Assembly: GCF_050946405.1 (NCBI RefSeq)
Contig: NZ_JBMNUS010000003.1
Location: forward strand, 186,001 to 250,000
Source: Pseudochelatococcus sp050946405
GTDB taxonomy: Bacteria > Pseudomonadota > Alphaproteobacteria > Rhizobiales > Beijerinckiaceae
Reading direction: 5' to 3'
Length of the DNA stretch: 64,000 nt
Shown: positions 17,018 to 24,991 of the stretch, piece by piece
How the letters are laid out: each line of letters opens with the position of its first letter
Numbering within the stretch: the first letter of the stretch is position 1
The notes under the pieces: model-generated
The model's input: the letters and a program-made list of their open reading frames with translations, nothing else
What the model was told of the DNA's origin: nothing
Database searches by the model: none
Made by a program: the position numbers and the translations under genes

Positions 17018-19048
17018 GTGGCTTTCAGGTCTATCGCGCGCCTTGCAGGCGTTGCGCGTTTCGCTGTGCTCGCGTTCGCATTGTCGGGGATCGGCGCAGC
17101 CCCGTCTTTCGCGCGCACGTCCGTCATCGACGACATTCTGCCGGATTACGTTCCCGCCGAAACGCTGGACGGCAATTTTCTCGCCGCGATCATTGCCGGC
17201 GCATCGCGCAACACCCGCGCGGCGGCGGTCTACTTTCGGGAGGCGCTGGCGAACGATCCGCGCAACCCGGAACTGCGCGAGCGCGGCTTCGTCGCCTTCC
17301 TGGCCAACGGCACGCTGCCGGAGGCCGTGTCGCTGGCGCGCGACATCGCGCGCGGCGACCGCAACAACGGGCTGGCGCAACTCGTGCTCGGCGTCGACGC
17401 CCTGCGCAAGAAGCAGTATGTCACCGCGCGCCGTTTCTTCAACCGGGGCGGGCGCGGGCAGGCGGCGGACATCACCGCGACGCTGCTGAACGCATGGAGC
17501 TGGGCGGGATCGAAGAACTTTCCCGAAGCGGTCGGCACCGTCGACAATCTCACCGGCGAAAGCATCTATAACGTTTTCCGCGATTTCCACGCCGGCCTGA
17601 TCGCGACCCTTCTCGGCAGCACCCGGCAGGGCGAGGAGCGGCTTCGCGCCGCCCACGGCGCCGAAGGCACGACGCTGCGGGTGGTCGACGCCTTCGGCCG
17701 CATCCTGTCGCATCGCGGCAAGCAGGACGAAGCGAAGGCCGTCTACGAAAAATTCGATTCGCTGTTGCCGCGCCATCCCGTCGTGCGCCAGGCGCTGCGC
17801 GAGCTGGCGGCCGGGCGCAAGCTTTCGCCGCTCGTCACCACGCCCCAGCAGGGCGCGGCGGAGGTGCTCTATGGTCTCGGCGCCGCGGGCAACGGGCAGG
17901 GCGACGAGGTGGCGGCGCTGATCTACCTCAACCTCGCCCTGCATCTCGACCCCGACCATGCGCTGGCGTCGATGACGCGCGGCGACCTGTTGACGCGCCT
18001 CAAGCAGCACGAGGCGGCGATCGACGCTTTCGACAAGGTGCCGGCAAAATCGCCGCTGCGCACCAGCGCCGATATCCAGATCGCCGGCGCGCTCAACGCG
18101 CTGGAACGTCATGACGACGCGATCGCCTATCTGAAGAAGGTGCTCGAGCGCCAGCCCGACGACGTGGACGTGCTCTCCGCGCTGGGCGGCATCCAGCAGG
18201 CGCGCAAGCTCTTCACGGAATCGGCAGCCACCTACACGCGCGCCATCGAGCAGGTGAGCAACCCCGATTCGAGCCACTGGATGCTGTATTACTTTCGCGG
18301 CGTCGCTTACGAGCGGGCCAAGGAATGGCCGAAGGCCGAGGCCGATCTGAAAAAAGCGCTGGAACTCGGCGGCGAGAACATGGGCAGCGACAGGGCGCTC
18401 GTGCTCAATTACCTCGGCTATTCGTGGGTCGACCGCAACCAGAATATCGACGAGGCGTTCGACATGCTCAAGCGCGCCGTCGAGCTGAAGCCGCGCGACG
18501 GCTACATCGCCGACAGCCTCGCCTGGGCCTATTACAAGCTCGGCCGCTACGAGGAGGCGGTGAAGGAGCTGGAGCGCGCCATCGAACTCAAGCCATCCGA
18601 ATCCGTCATCAACGATCATCTGGGCGACGCCTATTGGCGCGTGGGCCGGCGCATCGAAGCCGTGTTCCAGTGGAACCACGCGCGCGATCTCGACCCGGAG
18701 CCGGAGGAACTGCCCAGGATCCTCGACAAGATCAGGAACGGGCTACCGGACGACAAGCACGGCAGCACGTCCGACGCCGCCGCGCCGGCGAAGGACGACA
18801 AGGTGCGCAAGGCGGAGGCGGCGGCGAAGGCCGGCAAGGAAGCGGCCCCTGCGGAAACCGCTCCCAAGGAAACGGCTCCCAAGGAACTCACTCCCAGGGA
18901 AGAGAGCCCGAAGCCGGCCGAGAACGGCCCTGCCGGCAAGCCTGCGGTGGAGAACCCTCCGGCGGAGGATGCTCCTTCGGAGGATGGCGCTCCCGTGGAA
19001 AGCGCTCCCGTGGAAAGCGATCCCGCCGGCGAGAATCCCGACAGGTGA
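17018..19048 (+). CDS. Secreted tetratricopeptide-repeat protein with acidic low-complexity tail
   Basis: About 676 residues from a GTG start that has a good Shine-Dalgarno (cggggaa) and opens a signal peptide (RLAGVARFAVLAFALSGIGA). Residues from about 60 to 570 are made of TPR-type helical repeats, clearest in the second half (EEAFDMLKRAVELKPRDGYI and the next repeat ending AIELKPSESVI). The last 100 residues are Ala/Pro/Glu/Lys-rich with short iterations (ETAPKETAPKE, ESAPVESDP). Such proteins act as protein-interaction scaffolds in the periplasm or outer membrane; no specific partner is visible. The stop overlaps a GTG of ispE. An upstream ATG at 16913 is possible but would bury the signal peptide. 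Confidence 0.8.
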   Translation: MAFRSIARLAGVARFAVLAFALSGIGAAPSFARTSVIDDILPDYVPAETLDGNFLAAIIAGASRNTRAAAVYFREALANDPRNPELRERGFVAFLANGTLPEAVSLARDIARGDRNNGLAQLVLGVDALRKKQYVTARRFFNRGGRGQAADITATLLNAWSWAGSKNFPEAVGTVDNLTGESIYNVFRDFHAGLIATLLGSTRQGEERLRAAHGAEGTTLRVVDAFGRILSHRGKQDEAKAVYEKFDSLLPRHPVVRQALRELAAGRKLSPLVTTPQQGAAEVLYGLGAAGNGQGDEVAALIYLNLALHLDPDHALASMTRGDLLTRLKQHEAAIDAFDKVPAKSPLRTSADIQIAGALNALERHDDAIAYLKKVLERQPDDVDVLSALGGIQQARKLFTESAATYTRAIEQVSNPDSSHWMLYYFRGVAYERAKEWPKAEADLKKALELGGENMGSDRALVLNYLGYSWVDRNQNIDEAFDMLKRAVELKPRDGYIADSLAWAYYKLGRYEEAVKELERAIELKPSESVINDHLGDAYWRVGRRIEAVFQWNHARDLDPEPEELPRILDKIRNGLPDDKHGSTSDAAAPAKDDKVRKAEAAAKAGKEAAPAETAPKETAPKELTPREESPKPAENGPAGKPAVENPPAEDAPSEDGAPVESAPVESDPAGENPDR

Positions 19049-19074
19049 ACGGGCTGGCCGGATCGGTGGCGGGC

Positions 19075-19956
19075 ATGCCGCGTTCCGAGGCGCTCGTCGC
19101 GCGGGCTCCCGCCAAGGTGAATCTCACGCTGCACGTTCTCGGGCGGCGCGAGGACGGTTTTCATGTGCTCGACAGCCTCGTGGCGTTTTCGGGCTTCGGT
19201 GACACGCTGCGTCTGCTGCCCGGCGGCGCGCTTTCCCTGTCCGTCGACGGTCCGACGGCGGGCGAGGCCGGCGACATTGCCGGCAACCTGGTGTTGCGGG
19301 CCGCCCGCGCGCTGCAACAGCGGCGCGGGGCGTTGCGCGTCGGCGCGTTTCATCTCACGAAGCGGCTGCCTGTCGCGGCGGGGATCGGCGGCGGATCGTC
19401 CGACGCGGCGGCGGCGCTGCGTCTTCTGGCCCGTCTCAACGGCATTGCGCCCGACGATCCCGACCTGATCGCCGCGGCCCGTGCGAGCGGATCGGACGTG
19501 CCCGTGTGTCTCGATCCGCGGGCGCGCAGGATGTCGGGCGCGGGCGAGACTGTCGGCCCGGTTCTCGAACTGCCTCCCTTGTGTGCCGTTCTGGTCAATC
19601 CGCGCGTGGCGGTGCCGACGCCCGATGTCTTTCGTGCGCTGGGCCTCGGCGCGGGCGAGAGCCTTGCCGGCAACGCGCATCCGCCGCTTGCCGCCGCGCT
19701 CGCGCCGGCGGCGCTGTGGACGCTGCTCGAATCGACGCGAAACGATCTCGAAGCGCCGGCGTTGCGCCTCGCGCCGGTGATCGCCGAGGTGCTGGCGGCG
19801 CTGCGCGCGCTGCCGGGGTGCCGGCTGGCGCGCATGTCCGGCTCAGGCGCGACGGTGTTCGGCCTTTTCGATACCCGCAGTCTCGCCGCAGCCGCGAGCG
19901 GAGCGCTCCGGCGCAGGTTCCCCGGCTGGTGGATATGCGCGACGCTCTTGCGATAA
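19075..19956 (+). CDS. ispE: 4-diphosphocytidyl-2-C-methyl-D-erythritol kinase
   Basis: About 293 residues, GHMP kinase family. It phosphorylates CDP-ME at the 2-hydroxyl in the MEP isoprenoid pathway. Motif 1 APAKVNLTLHVLGRREDGFH gives the active-site Lys and His region, and the ATP-binding glycine loop is PVAAGIGGGSSDAAAAL (about residues 100-116); motif 3 is MSGSGATVFGLF. An alternative GTG start at 19045 overlaps the preceding stop (GTGA) and would couple the two genes; either start is plausible. Confidence 0.94.
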   Translation: MPRSEALVARAPAKVNLTLHVLGRREDGFHVLDSLVAFSGFGDTLRLLPGGALSLSVDGPTAGEAGDIAGNLVLRAARALQQRRGALRVGAFHLTKRLPVAAGIGGGSSDAAAALRLLARLNGIAPDDPDLIAAARASGSDVPVCLDPRARRMSGAGETVGPVLELPPLCAVLVNPRVAVPTPDVFRALGLGAGESLAGNAHPPLAAALAPAALWTLLESTRNDLEAPALRLAPVIAEVLAALRALPGCRLARMSGSGATVFGLFDTRSLAAAASGALRRRFPGWWICATLLR

Positions 19957-20114
19957 AGCGCCGGCTCGCTATACAGGACGACGCCGCGCGATCCTCGCGG
20001 ATAAGATGCGGATTGGAGCGACGGACATTCAAACGGAAATGTTCCGCCGCTCTATCCATTTGTTTACGCATCGCGTTTTTCCGAAAAGAGCATACACTTT
20101 TCGGCCTGATGCTA

Positions 20115-20218
20115 TAAAGCGGTTTGCGTTCAAGCCGATCCGTCGAATTGAACGCGAGTTGCGGTAAAATATGGAGCTGAGAGCGGGATGGCGATTCAGC
20201 CTGATCGCATCCCGCTCC
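20115..20218. repeat. Intergenic double-hairpin repeat, copy C
   Basis: Lies in the 356-base gap between ispE and tpiA (19957-20312), which contains no gene. Two hairpins: ttgcgttcaa pairs with ttgaacgcga, and gagcgggat pairs with atcccgctc. It is nearly the exact reverse complement of the copy at 43721-43824. A smaller imperfect hairpin (about 20017-20053, gagcgacggacatt / aatgttccgccgctc) and an 8-base one (ccgaaaag / cttttcgg, 20080-20103) lie just before it and look like further pieces of the same mosaic. The tpiA promoter must also lie in this gap. Confidence 0.85.
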
Positions 20219-20312
20219 GGGGTATTGACGCGGAAAGCTTGCGTCCTGGGGCGTTTTCGCGATTGATGCCGCTGGAAGAAACGTATTTTCGGAAACGTAG
20301 AAGAGGGATGGC

Positions 20313-21074
20313 ATGACATCGGCGCGCCTGCGCCCGCTCGTGGCGGGTAACTGGAAGATGAACGGCAACAAGATGTCGGCGCGGGTCTTTGCGGCGATCA
20401 TTCAGGGCTATGATTCCGCGTTGCGCGCGAAGGTGGAACTGCTCGTCTGCCCGCCCGCGACGCTTGCCGTCACCTTCGGCGTGGTGGCGGTGGGCTCGGG
20501 TGTCGCCATCGGCGGGCAGGATTGCCATGCCGCGGCGTCCGGCGCGCATACGGGCGATGTCGCGGCGGAACAACTCGCCGACGCCGGTGCGACCTACGTG
20601 ATCGTCGGCCATTCCGAACGGCGCGCCGACCACGGCGAGACGGATGCGATCGTGCAAGCCAAGGCGCTCGCCGCCCGCCGCGCGCTGCTGACGCCCGTCG
20701 TCTGCGTGGGCGAGACGCGCGCCGAACGGGAGAGCGGCAACGCGCTCGACGTCGTGCGCACGCAACTGGCCGGCTCGCTGCCCGAAACCGCTGACGGCGG
20801 CGATCTGGTGGTGGCGTATGAACCTGTCTGGGCCATCGGCACCGGCCTCACGCCCACGCCCTCGCAGGTGGGGGAAGTGCATGCGGCGATCCGCGCGTTT
20901 CTCGTCGACCGCTACGGCGACGCGGGCAAGGCGATTCGCATTCTTTACGGCGGTTCCGTCAAGCCCGGCAATGCCTTCGACCTGTTGTCGGTGAGCGATG
21001 TCGATGGCGCGCTGGTAGGCGGCGCCAGCCTCGAGGCCACCGATTTTCTCGGCATCGCCGAATATTACCGCTGA
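20313..21074 (+). CDS. tpiA: Triosephosphate isomerase
   Basis: 253 residues, standard length. Interconverts dihydroxyacetone phosphate and glyceraldehyde 3-phosphate. Substrate Lys in VAGNWKMNG (residues 11-19), catalytic His in IVGHSERR, catalytic Glu in AYEPVWAIGTG and phosphate-binding ILYGGSVKPGN are all present. Shine-Dalgarno agaaga-ggg precedes the ATG. Position before secG and pyrG is the common alphaproteobacterial order. Confidence 0.97.
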   Translation: MTSARLRPLVAGNWKMNGNKMSARVFAAIIQGYDSALRAKVELLVCPPATLAVTFGVVAVGSGVAIGGQDCHAAASGAHTGDVAAEQLADAGATYVIVGHSERRADHGETDAIVQAKALAARRALLTPVVCVGETRAERESGNALDVVRTQLAGSLPETADGGDLVVAYEPVWAIGTGLTPTPSQVGEVHAAIRAFLVDRYGDAGKAIRILYGGSVKPGNAFDLLSVSDVDGALVGGASLEATDFLGIAEYYR

Positions 21075-21190
21075 CGTGCGATCGGGCGAGGCGGCCGGCA
21101 TTGCCCGCGCCCCTTCCTTTGCGGCTATGGAATGTTTATGTTAAAGTGGACCATATAGGTCATGAATCGGAAGCTGTTGCGCAAGTTGCT

Positions 21191-21262
21191 CCAGTTTCTA
21201 TGTTTTTCCGCAACCTGCATTCTATTTGTTGCCCAAACGGGATGCAAGCTGCTATAGGGCGT
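21191..21262 (+). repeat. Degenerate half of the double-hairpin repeat upstream of secG
   Basis: The stretch tttttccgcaacctgcat ... gatgcaagctgctat resembles the second hairpin of the 100-base repeats (ccgcaacttgcgttcaa ... ttgaacgcaagttgctct), but with decayed arms. A closely similar stretch precedes pyrG at about 21876-21942. The candidate secG promoter lies inside it. Confidence 0.5.
21229..21257 (+). promoter_or_regulatory. Candidate secG promoter
   Basis: TTGCCC, 17-base spacer, CTATAG, 78 bases before the secG ATG. The matching region before pyrG keeps CTATGG but has lost a clear -35. Confidence 0.45.
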
Positions 21263-21334
21263 CGTTCGGACATCCATGGGCCTTCGCGGGCAGGGAAACC
21301 GAACGGCTGAAAAGTGCCCCGTCTGGATTTTAAC

Positions 21335-21736
21335 ATGCAAAGCGTTCTGATCGTCGTTCATCTTGTTATTGTGCTCGCCCTTGTCGGTGTCGTGCTGTTG
21401 CAGCGCTCGGAGGGTGGCGGCCTTGGCATGGGCGGCGGAGGCGCGGGCTTCATGACCGGGCGCGGGCAGGCCAACGTGCTCACGCGCACCACGGCGGTGC
21501 TGGCGGCGCTGTTCTTCGTGACGAGCATTGCCCTGACAATTCTGGCCGGCCGCGAAAGCGGGCCGCGGTCGATCTTCGACGGCGCAACGGGCGGCGCCAC
21601 CGCGCCGGCGGGCGGCCCGAGCGGCGACAGCGGTTTCCAGCGGCTTCAGCAATTGCAGCAGCTTGAGGCGCCGTCCGCGCCCGTGGCTCCGGCGCCTGCC
21701 GTTCCGGCCGGACCGCAGGTTCCCAATGCCGAATGA
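21335..21736 (+). CDS. secG: Preprotein translocase subunit SecG
   Basis: 133 residues. Two hydrophobic helices (VLIVVHLVIVLALVGVVLL and TAVLAALFFVTSIALTIL) separated by the glycine-rich cytosolic loop RSEGGGLGMGGGGAGFMTGRG typical of SecG. The tail after residue 75 is Ala/Pro/Gln-rich, as in other alphaproteobacterial SecG. It assists SecA cycling at the SecYEG channel. The ATG at 21335 gives the conventional start MQSVLIVVHL; a GTG seven codons upstream is in frame. Confidence 0.94.
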   Translation: MQSVLIVVHLVIVLALVGVVLLQRSEGGGLGMGGGGAGFMTGRGQANVLTRTTAVLAALFFVTSIALTILAGRESGPRSIFDGATGGATAPAGGPSGDSGFQRLQQLQQLEAPSAPVAPAPAVPAGPQVPNAE

Positions 21737-21770
21737 CGGCTGGCCGTGGAAGCGGGAGCCTCGATACGGG

Positions 21771-21799
21771 AGGGCCGGTGGTTCCGGCCCTTTCTCTTT
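21771..21799 (+). terminator. Rho-independent terminator after secG
   Basis: Eight-base arms AGGGCCGG and CCGGCCCT around a 5-base loop, followed by ttctcttt, 35 bases after the secG stop. It separates secG from the pyrG transcription unit. Confidence 0.85.
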
Positions 21800-21875
21800 G
21801 GATGCCGTCCGGTATGCATGATAGGGCGGTCTGCATTGTTGCCTGATCGGGGGCGGCTGTGCTGATTGCGCTATT

Positions 21876-21942
21876 TTCCATGTTTTTTCCGCAACTTGCT
21901 TTCCGCCCGATGATCGGGTCGAATGCGGGCTGCTATGGGGCG
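21876..21942 (+). repeat. Degenerate repeat half upstream of pyrG
   Basis: Shares ttttttccgcaacttgc and a closing gcgggctgctat with the stretch upstream of secG and with the second hairpin of the intergenic repeat family. A central palindrome cccgatgatcggg replaces the normal loop. It occupies the expected promoter position of pyrG. Confidence 0.5.
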
Positions 21943-21999
21943 TGACAGGAGAAGATGTTACGCTTGCCGGTTTTTTGACGGGAGGGGATGAGAGTCTCC

Positions 22000-23628
22000 A
22001 TGGCGCGCTACGTTTTCATTACAGGCGGGGTTGTTTCTTCTCTGGGAAAAGGGCTCGCGTCCGCCGCGCTCGGCGCTCTGTTGCAGGCGCGGGGATATCG
22101 CGTGCGGCTGCGCAAGCTCGATCCCTATCTCAATGTCGATCCCGGCACGATGAGCCCTTACCAGCACGGCGAGGTCTTCGTGACGGATGACGGTGCGGAG
22201 ACGGATCTCGACCTCGGCCATTACGAGCGTTTCACCGGCCGCCCCTGCACGCGTGACGACAACATCACCACCGGCCGCATCTATCTCGACATCCTGACCA
22301 AGGAGCGCCGGGGCGAGTATCTGGGCGCAACCATCCAGGTCATCCCGCATGTGACGAACGCCATCAAGGATTTCGTGCTCTCCGGCAACGAGGACGTGGA
22401 TTTCGTGCTGGTGGAGATCGGCGGCACGGTCGGCGATATCGAAAGCCTGCCGTTCCTGGAGGCGATTCGCCAGTTGGGGCAGGAACTGCCGCGCAACCAC
22501 GCCGTGTTCCTGCACCTGACGCTGCTGCCCTACATTCCGGCGGCGGGGGAACTGAAGACCAAGCCGACGCAGCATTCCGTCGCGGAATTGCGCTCCATCG
22601 GCATCCAGCCGCATATCCTGTTGTGCCGCACCGACAGGCCGATTCCCATCGAGGAGCGACGCAAGCTTTCGCTGTTCTGTAACGTGCGCGAAAGCGCCGT
22701 GATCGAGGCGAGCGACGCCGCCTTCATCTATGACGTGCCGATCGCCTATCACCGGGAAGGGCTCGACAACGAGGTGCTGGCGGCTTTCGGGATGGAGGGC
22801 TCGCCGGAGCCCGACATCGGCCGCTGGACCGCGATCGCCGAGCGGATCAGGAATCCAGAGGGTGAGGTGACGGTCGCCATCGTCGGCAAGTATACCGGCC
22901 TCAAGGACGCCTACAAGTCGCTCAGCGAGGCGTTGATCCACGGCGGCATCGCCAACCGTGTGAAGGTCAATCTCGACTGGATCGAAAGCGAGATCTTCGA
23001 GCGCGAGGACCCCACACCGTTTCTGGAGCACGTCAACGGCATTCTCGTGCCCGGCGGTTTCGGGCTGCGCGGCGCGGAGGGCAAGATCAAGGCCGTCACC
23101 TTCGCGCGCGAACATAACGTGCCCTATCTCGGCATCTGCTTCGGCATGCAGATGGCGGTCATCGAGGCGGCGCGTTCGCTGGCCGGCATCGCGGAAGCCA
23201 GTTCCACCGAGTTCGGGCCGACGCGCGAGCCCGTCGTCGGCCTGCTGACGGAATGGGCGCGGGGCAACGAGCGCGAGTTGCGCCGGGCGGGGGGCGATCT
23301 CGGCGGCACGATGCGGCTGGGCGCCTATCGGGCGGAACTCGCGCCCGACAGCCGCGTGGCGCGGATCTACGGCGCGACCGGCATTTCCGAGCGTCACCGT
23401 CATCGCTACGAAGTCAACATGACTTATCGCGAGAGACTGGAGGCGGCGGGTCTGCGCTTCTCGGGCGTGTCGCCGGACGGGCTGCTGCCGGAAATCGTCG
23501 AGCGCACGGATCATCCGTGGTTCGTCGGCGTCCAGTTCCACCCGGAGCTGAAGTCGCGCCCCTTCGCGCCGCATCCGCTGTTCAGCAGCTTCGTCGCGGC
23601 GGCGCTGAAGCAAAGCCGGCTGGTGTAA
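22000..23628 (+). CDS. pyrG: CTP synthase
   Basis: 542 residues, standard length. Makes CTP from UTP with ATP and glutamine. The N-terminal amidoligase domain starts MARYVFITGGVVSSLGKG, and the C-terminal class I glutamine amidotransferase domain has the Cys elbow YLGICFGMQ and the His-Glu pair in FHPELKS. An ATG four codons upstream (21988) directly abuts the Shine-Dalgarno gggagggg, while the ATG at 22000 is 12 bases away and gives the conserved N terminus, so 22000 is preferred. Confidence 0.96.
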   Translation: MARYVFITGGVVSSLGKGLASAALGALLQARGYRVRLRKLDPYLNVDPGTMSPYQHGEVFVTDDGAETDLDLGHYERFTGRPCTRDDNITTGRIYLDILTKERRGEYLGATIQVIPHVTNAIKDFVLSGNEDVDFVLVEIGGTVGDIESLPFLEAIRQLGQELPRNHAVFLHLTLLPYIPAAGELKTKPTQHSVAELRSIGIQPHILLCRTDRPIPIEERRKLSLFCNVRESAVIEASDAAFIYDVPIAYHREGLDNEVLAAFGMEGSPEPDIGRWTAIAERIRNPEGEVTVAIVGKYTGLKDAYKSLSEALIHGGIANRVKVNLDWIESEIFEREDPTPFLEHVNGILVPGGFGLRGAEGKIKAVTFAREHNVPYLGICFGMQMAVIEAARSLAGIAEASSTEFGPTREPVVGLLTEWARGNERELRRAGGDLGGTMRLGAYRAELAPDSRVARIYGATGISERHRHRYEVNMTYRERLEAAGLRFSGVSPDGLLPEIVERTDHPWFVGVQFHPELKSRPFAPHPLFSSFVAAALKQSRLV

Positions 23629-23709
23629 CGAAACCCGTGCCTTCGGTCGGAGACCGGGAGCGTCGGTATTATGGTGTTCGGATATCCGCAAGCGAAGGGA
23701 TTTGCAGCG

Positions 23710-24111
23710 ATGGAGACGACATTCGGGCAGTTCATCGATTTTCTGATCGATTTCATCATCGCGACGTTTCTCGTCGGGCTGTACCTGCTGATATATACGT
23801 TCGCCACGGCCCACAACGAATTCGCACTGATCCGGCGCAATGTCGTCTCGGCGGCGCTGTCGCTCGGCCTCAGCCTGATCGGGTTCGCGTTGCCGCTGTC
23901 GAGCGCCGTTGTCAACACGGGCACGGTGGTCGATCTGGTCGTGTGGGGGCTGATCGCCATCGTGGTGCAAATCCTGGCCTATTTCTTCGCGCGGGTCGTC
24001 ATTCCCGATCTGACCCGCCGCATCGCGGACGGCGAGATCGGGGCGGCGACCTTTCTCGGCGCGGTGTCGCTGACGGCCGGCATCGCCAATTCGGCGTGCA
24101 TGACGATCTGA
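23710..24111 (+). CDS. DUF350 family inner-membrane protein
   Basis: 133 residues with four predicted membrane helices (FLIDFIIATFLVGLYLLIY; NVVSAALSLGLSLIGFALPL; VVDLVVWGLIAIVVQILAYF; GAATFLGAVSLTAGIAN). The paired-helix layout with a short TRRIADGE loop is that of DUF350 (YjfL-like) proteins, whose function is unknown. A Shine-Dalgarno (cgaaggga) is well placed for the ATG at 23710; an upstream ATG at 23671 adds 13 residues. Sits between pyrG and kdsA on the same strand. Confidence 0.75.
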   Translation: METTFGQFIDFLIDFIIATFLVGLYLLIYTFATAHNEFALIRRNVVSAALSLGLSLIGFALPLSSAVVNTGTVVDLVVWGLIAIVVQILAYFFARVVIPDLTRRIADGEIGAATFLGAVSLTAGIANSACMTI

Positions 24112-24130
24112 CGAACCGGGGAGCGGGACA

Positions 24131-24988
24131 TTGAGCGAGACGCAAGCGCGGGTGGAACAGGCGGTGGTGGCCGTGGGCGGAGGGGTGCGTTTCGGCAACG
24201 ATTTGCCGTTGGCGCTGATCGCGGGGCCGTGCCAGCTCGAAAGCCGCGACCATGCGCTCGAAATGGCCGCCGCGCTCAAGGAAATCGCCGGCCGGCTCGG
24301 CATCGGGCTCGTGTTCAAGACCTCGTTCGACAAGGCCAACCGCACCTCGATCGGCGCGGCGCGCGGCGTGGGCTTGCGGCAGGCGCTGCCGATCTTCGCC
24401 GAGATCCGCGAGCGGCTCGGCCTGCCGGTGCTCACCGACGTGCATCTGCCGGAGCAATGCGCGCCGGTGGCGGAAGCGGCGGACGTGCTCCAGATTCCGG
24501 CCTTCCTCTGCCGGCAGACGGATCTGCTGGTCGCCGCAGCGCAAACCGGGCGGGCGGTGAACGTAAAAAAAGGCCAGTTCCTCGCACCGTGGGACATGCG
24601 CCACGTCGCCGCCAAGATCACGCAAAGCGGCAACCCGAACGTGCTGGTGACGGAGCGGGGCGTTTCCTTCGGTTACAACACGCTGGTCAGCGACATGCGT
24701 TCGCTGCCGATCATGGCGGAGACGACGGGCGCGCCGGTGATTTTCGACGCCACCCATTCCGTGCAGCAGCCGGGCGGGCAGGGCGCGTCGTCCGGTGGCG
24801 AGCGGCGCTTCGTGCCGGTGCTGGCGCGCGCGGCGGTCGCGGTCGGCGTCGCCGGCGTGTTCATCGAAACCCACGAGAACCCGGATGCGGCACCATCGGA
24901 CGGGCCGAACATGGTGCCGCTTGGCCAGCTTGAGCCGCTGCTGCGGCAGTTGCAGGCGCTCGATGCGGTGGTCAAGCAACGGGCGTGA
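24131..24988 (+). CDS. kdsA: 2-dehydro-3-deoxyphosphooctonate aldolase (KDO-8-P synthase)
   Basis: 285 residues. Condenses phosphoenolpyruvate with arabinose 5-phosphate for the lipopolysaccharide sugar KDO. Active-site segments LIAGPCQLESRDHA, FKTSFDKANRTS, NVKKGQFLAPWDM and DATHSVQQPGG are all present. The start appears to be TTG with Shine-Dalgarno ccggggagc; no ATG gives a full N terminus. Ends 3 bases from the stop of the convergent protease gene. In many Rhizobiales eno follows here; it does not in this window. Confidence 0.95.
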   Translation: MSETQARVEQAVVAVGGGVRFGNDLPLALIAGPCQLESRDHALEMAAALKEIAGRLGIGLVFKTSFDKANRTSIGAARGVGLRQALPIFAEIRERLGLPVLTDVHLPEQCAPVAEAADVLQIPAFLCRQTDLLVAAAQTGRAVNVKKGQFLAPWDMRHVAAKITQSGNPNVLVTERGVSFGYNTLVSDMRSLPIMAETTGAPVIFDATHSVQQPGGQGASSGGERRFVPVLARAAVAVGVAGVFIETHENPDAAPSDGPNMVPLGQLEPLLRQLQALDAVVKQRA

Positions 24989-24991
24989 GCT

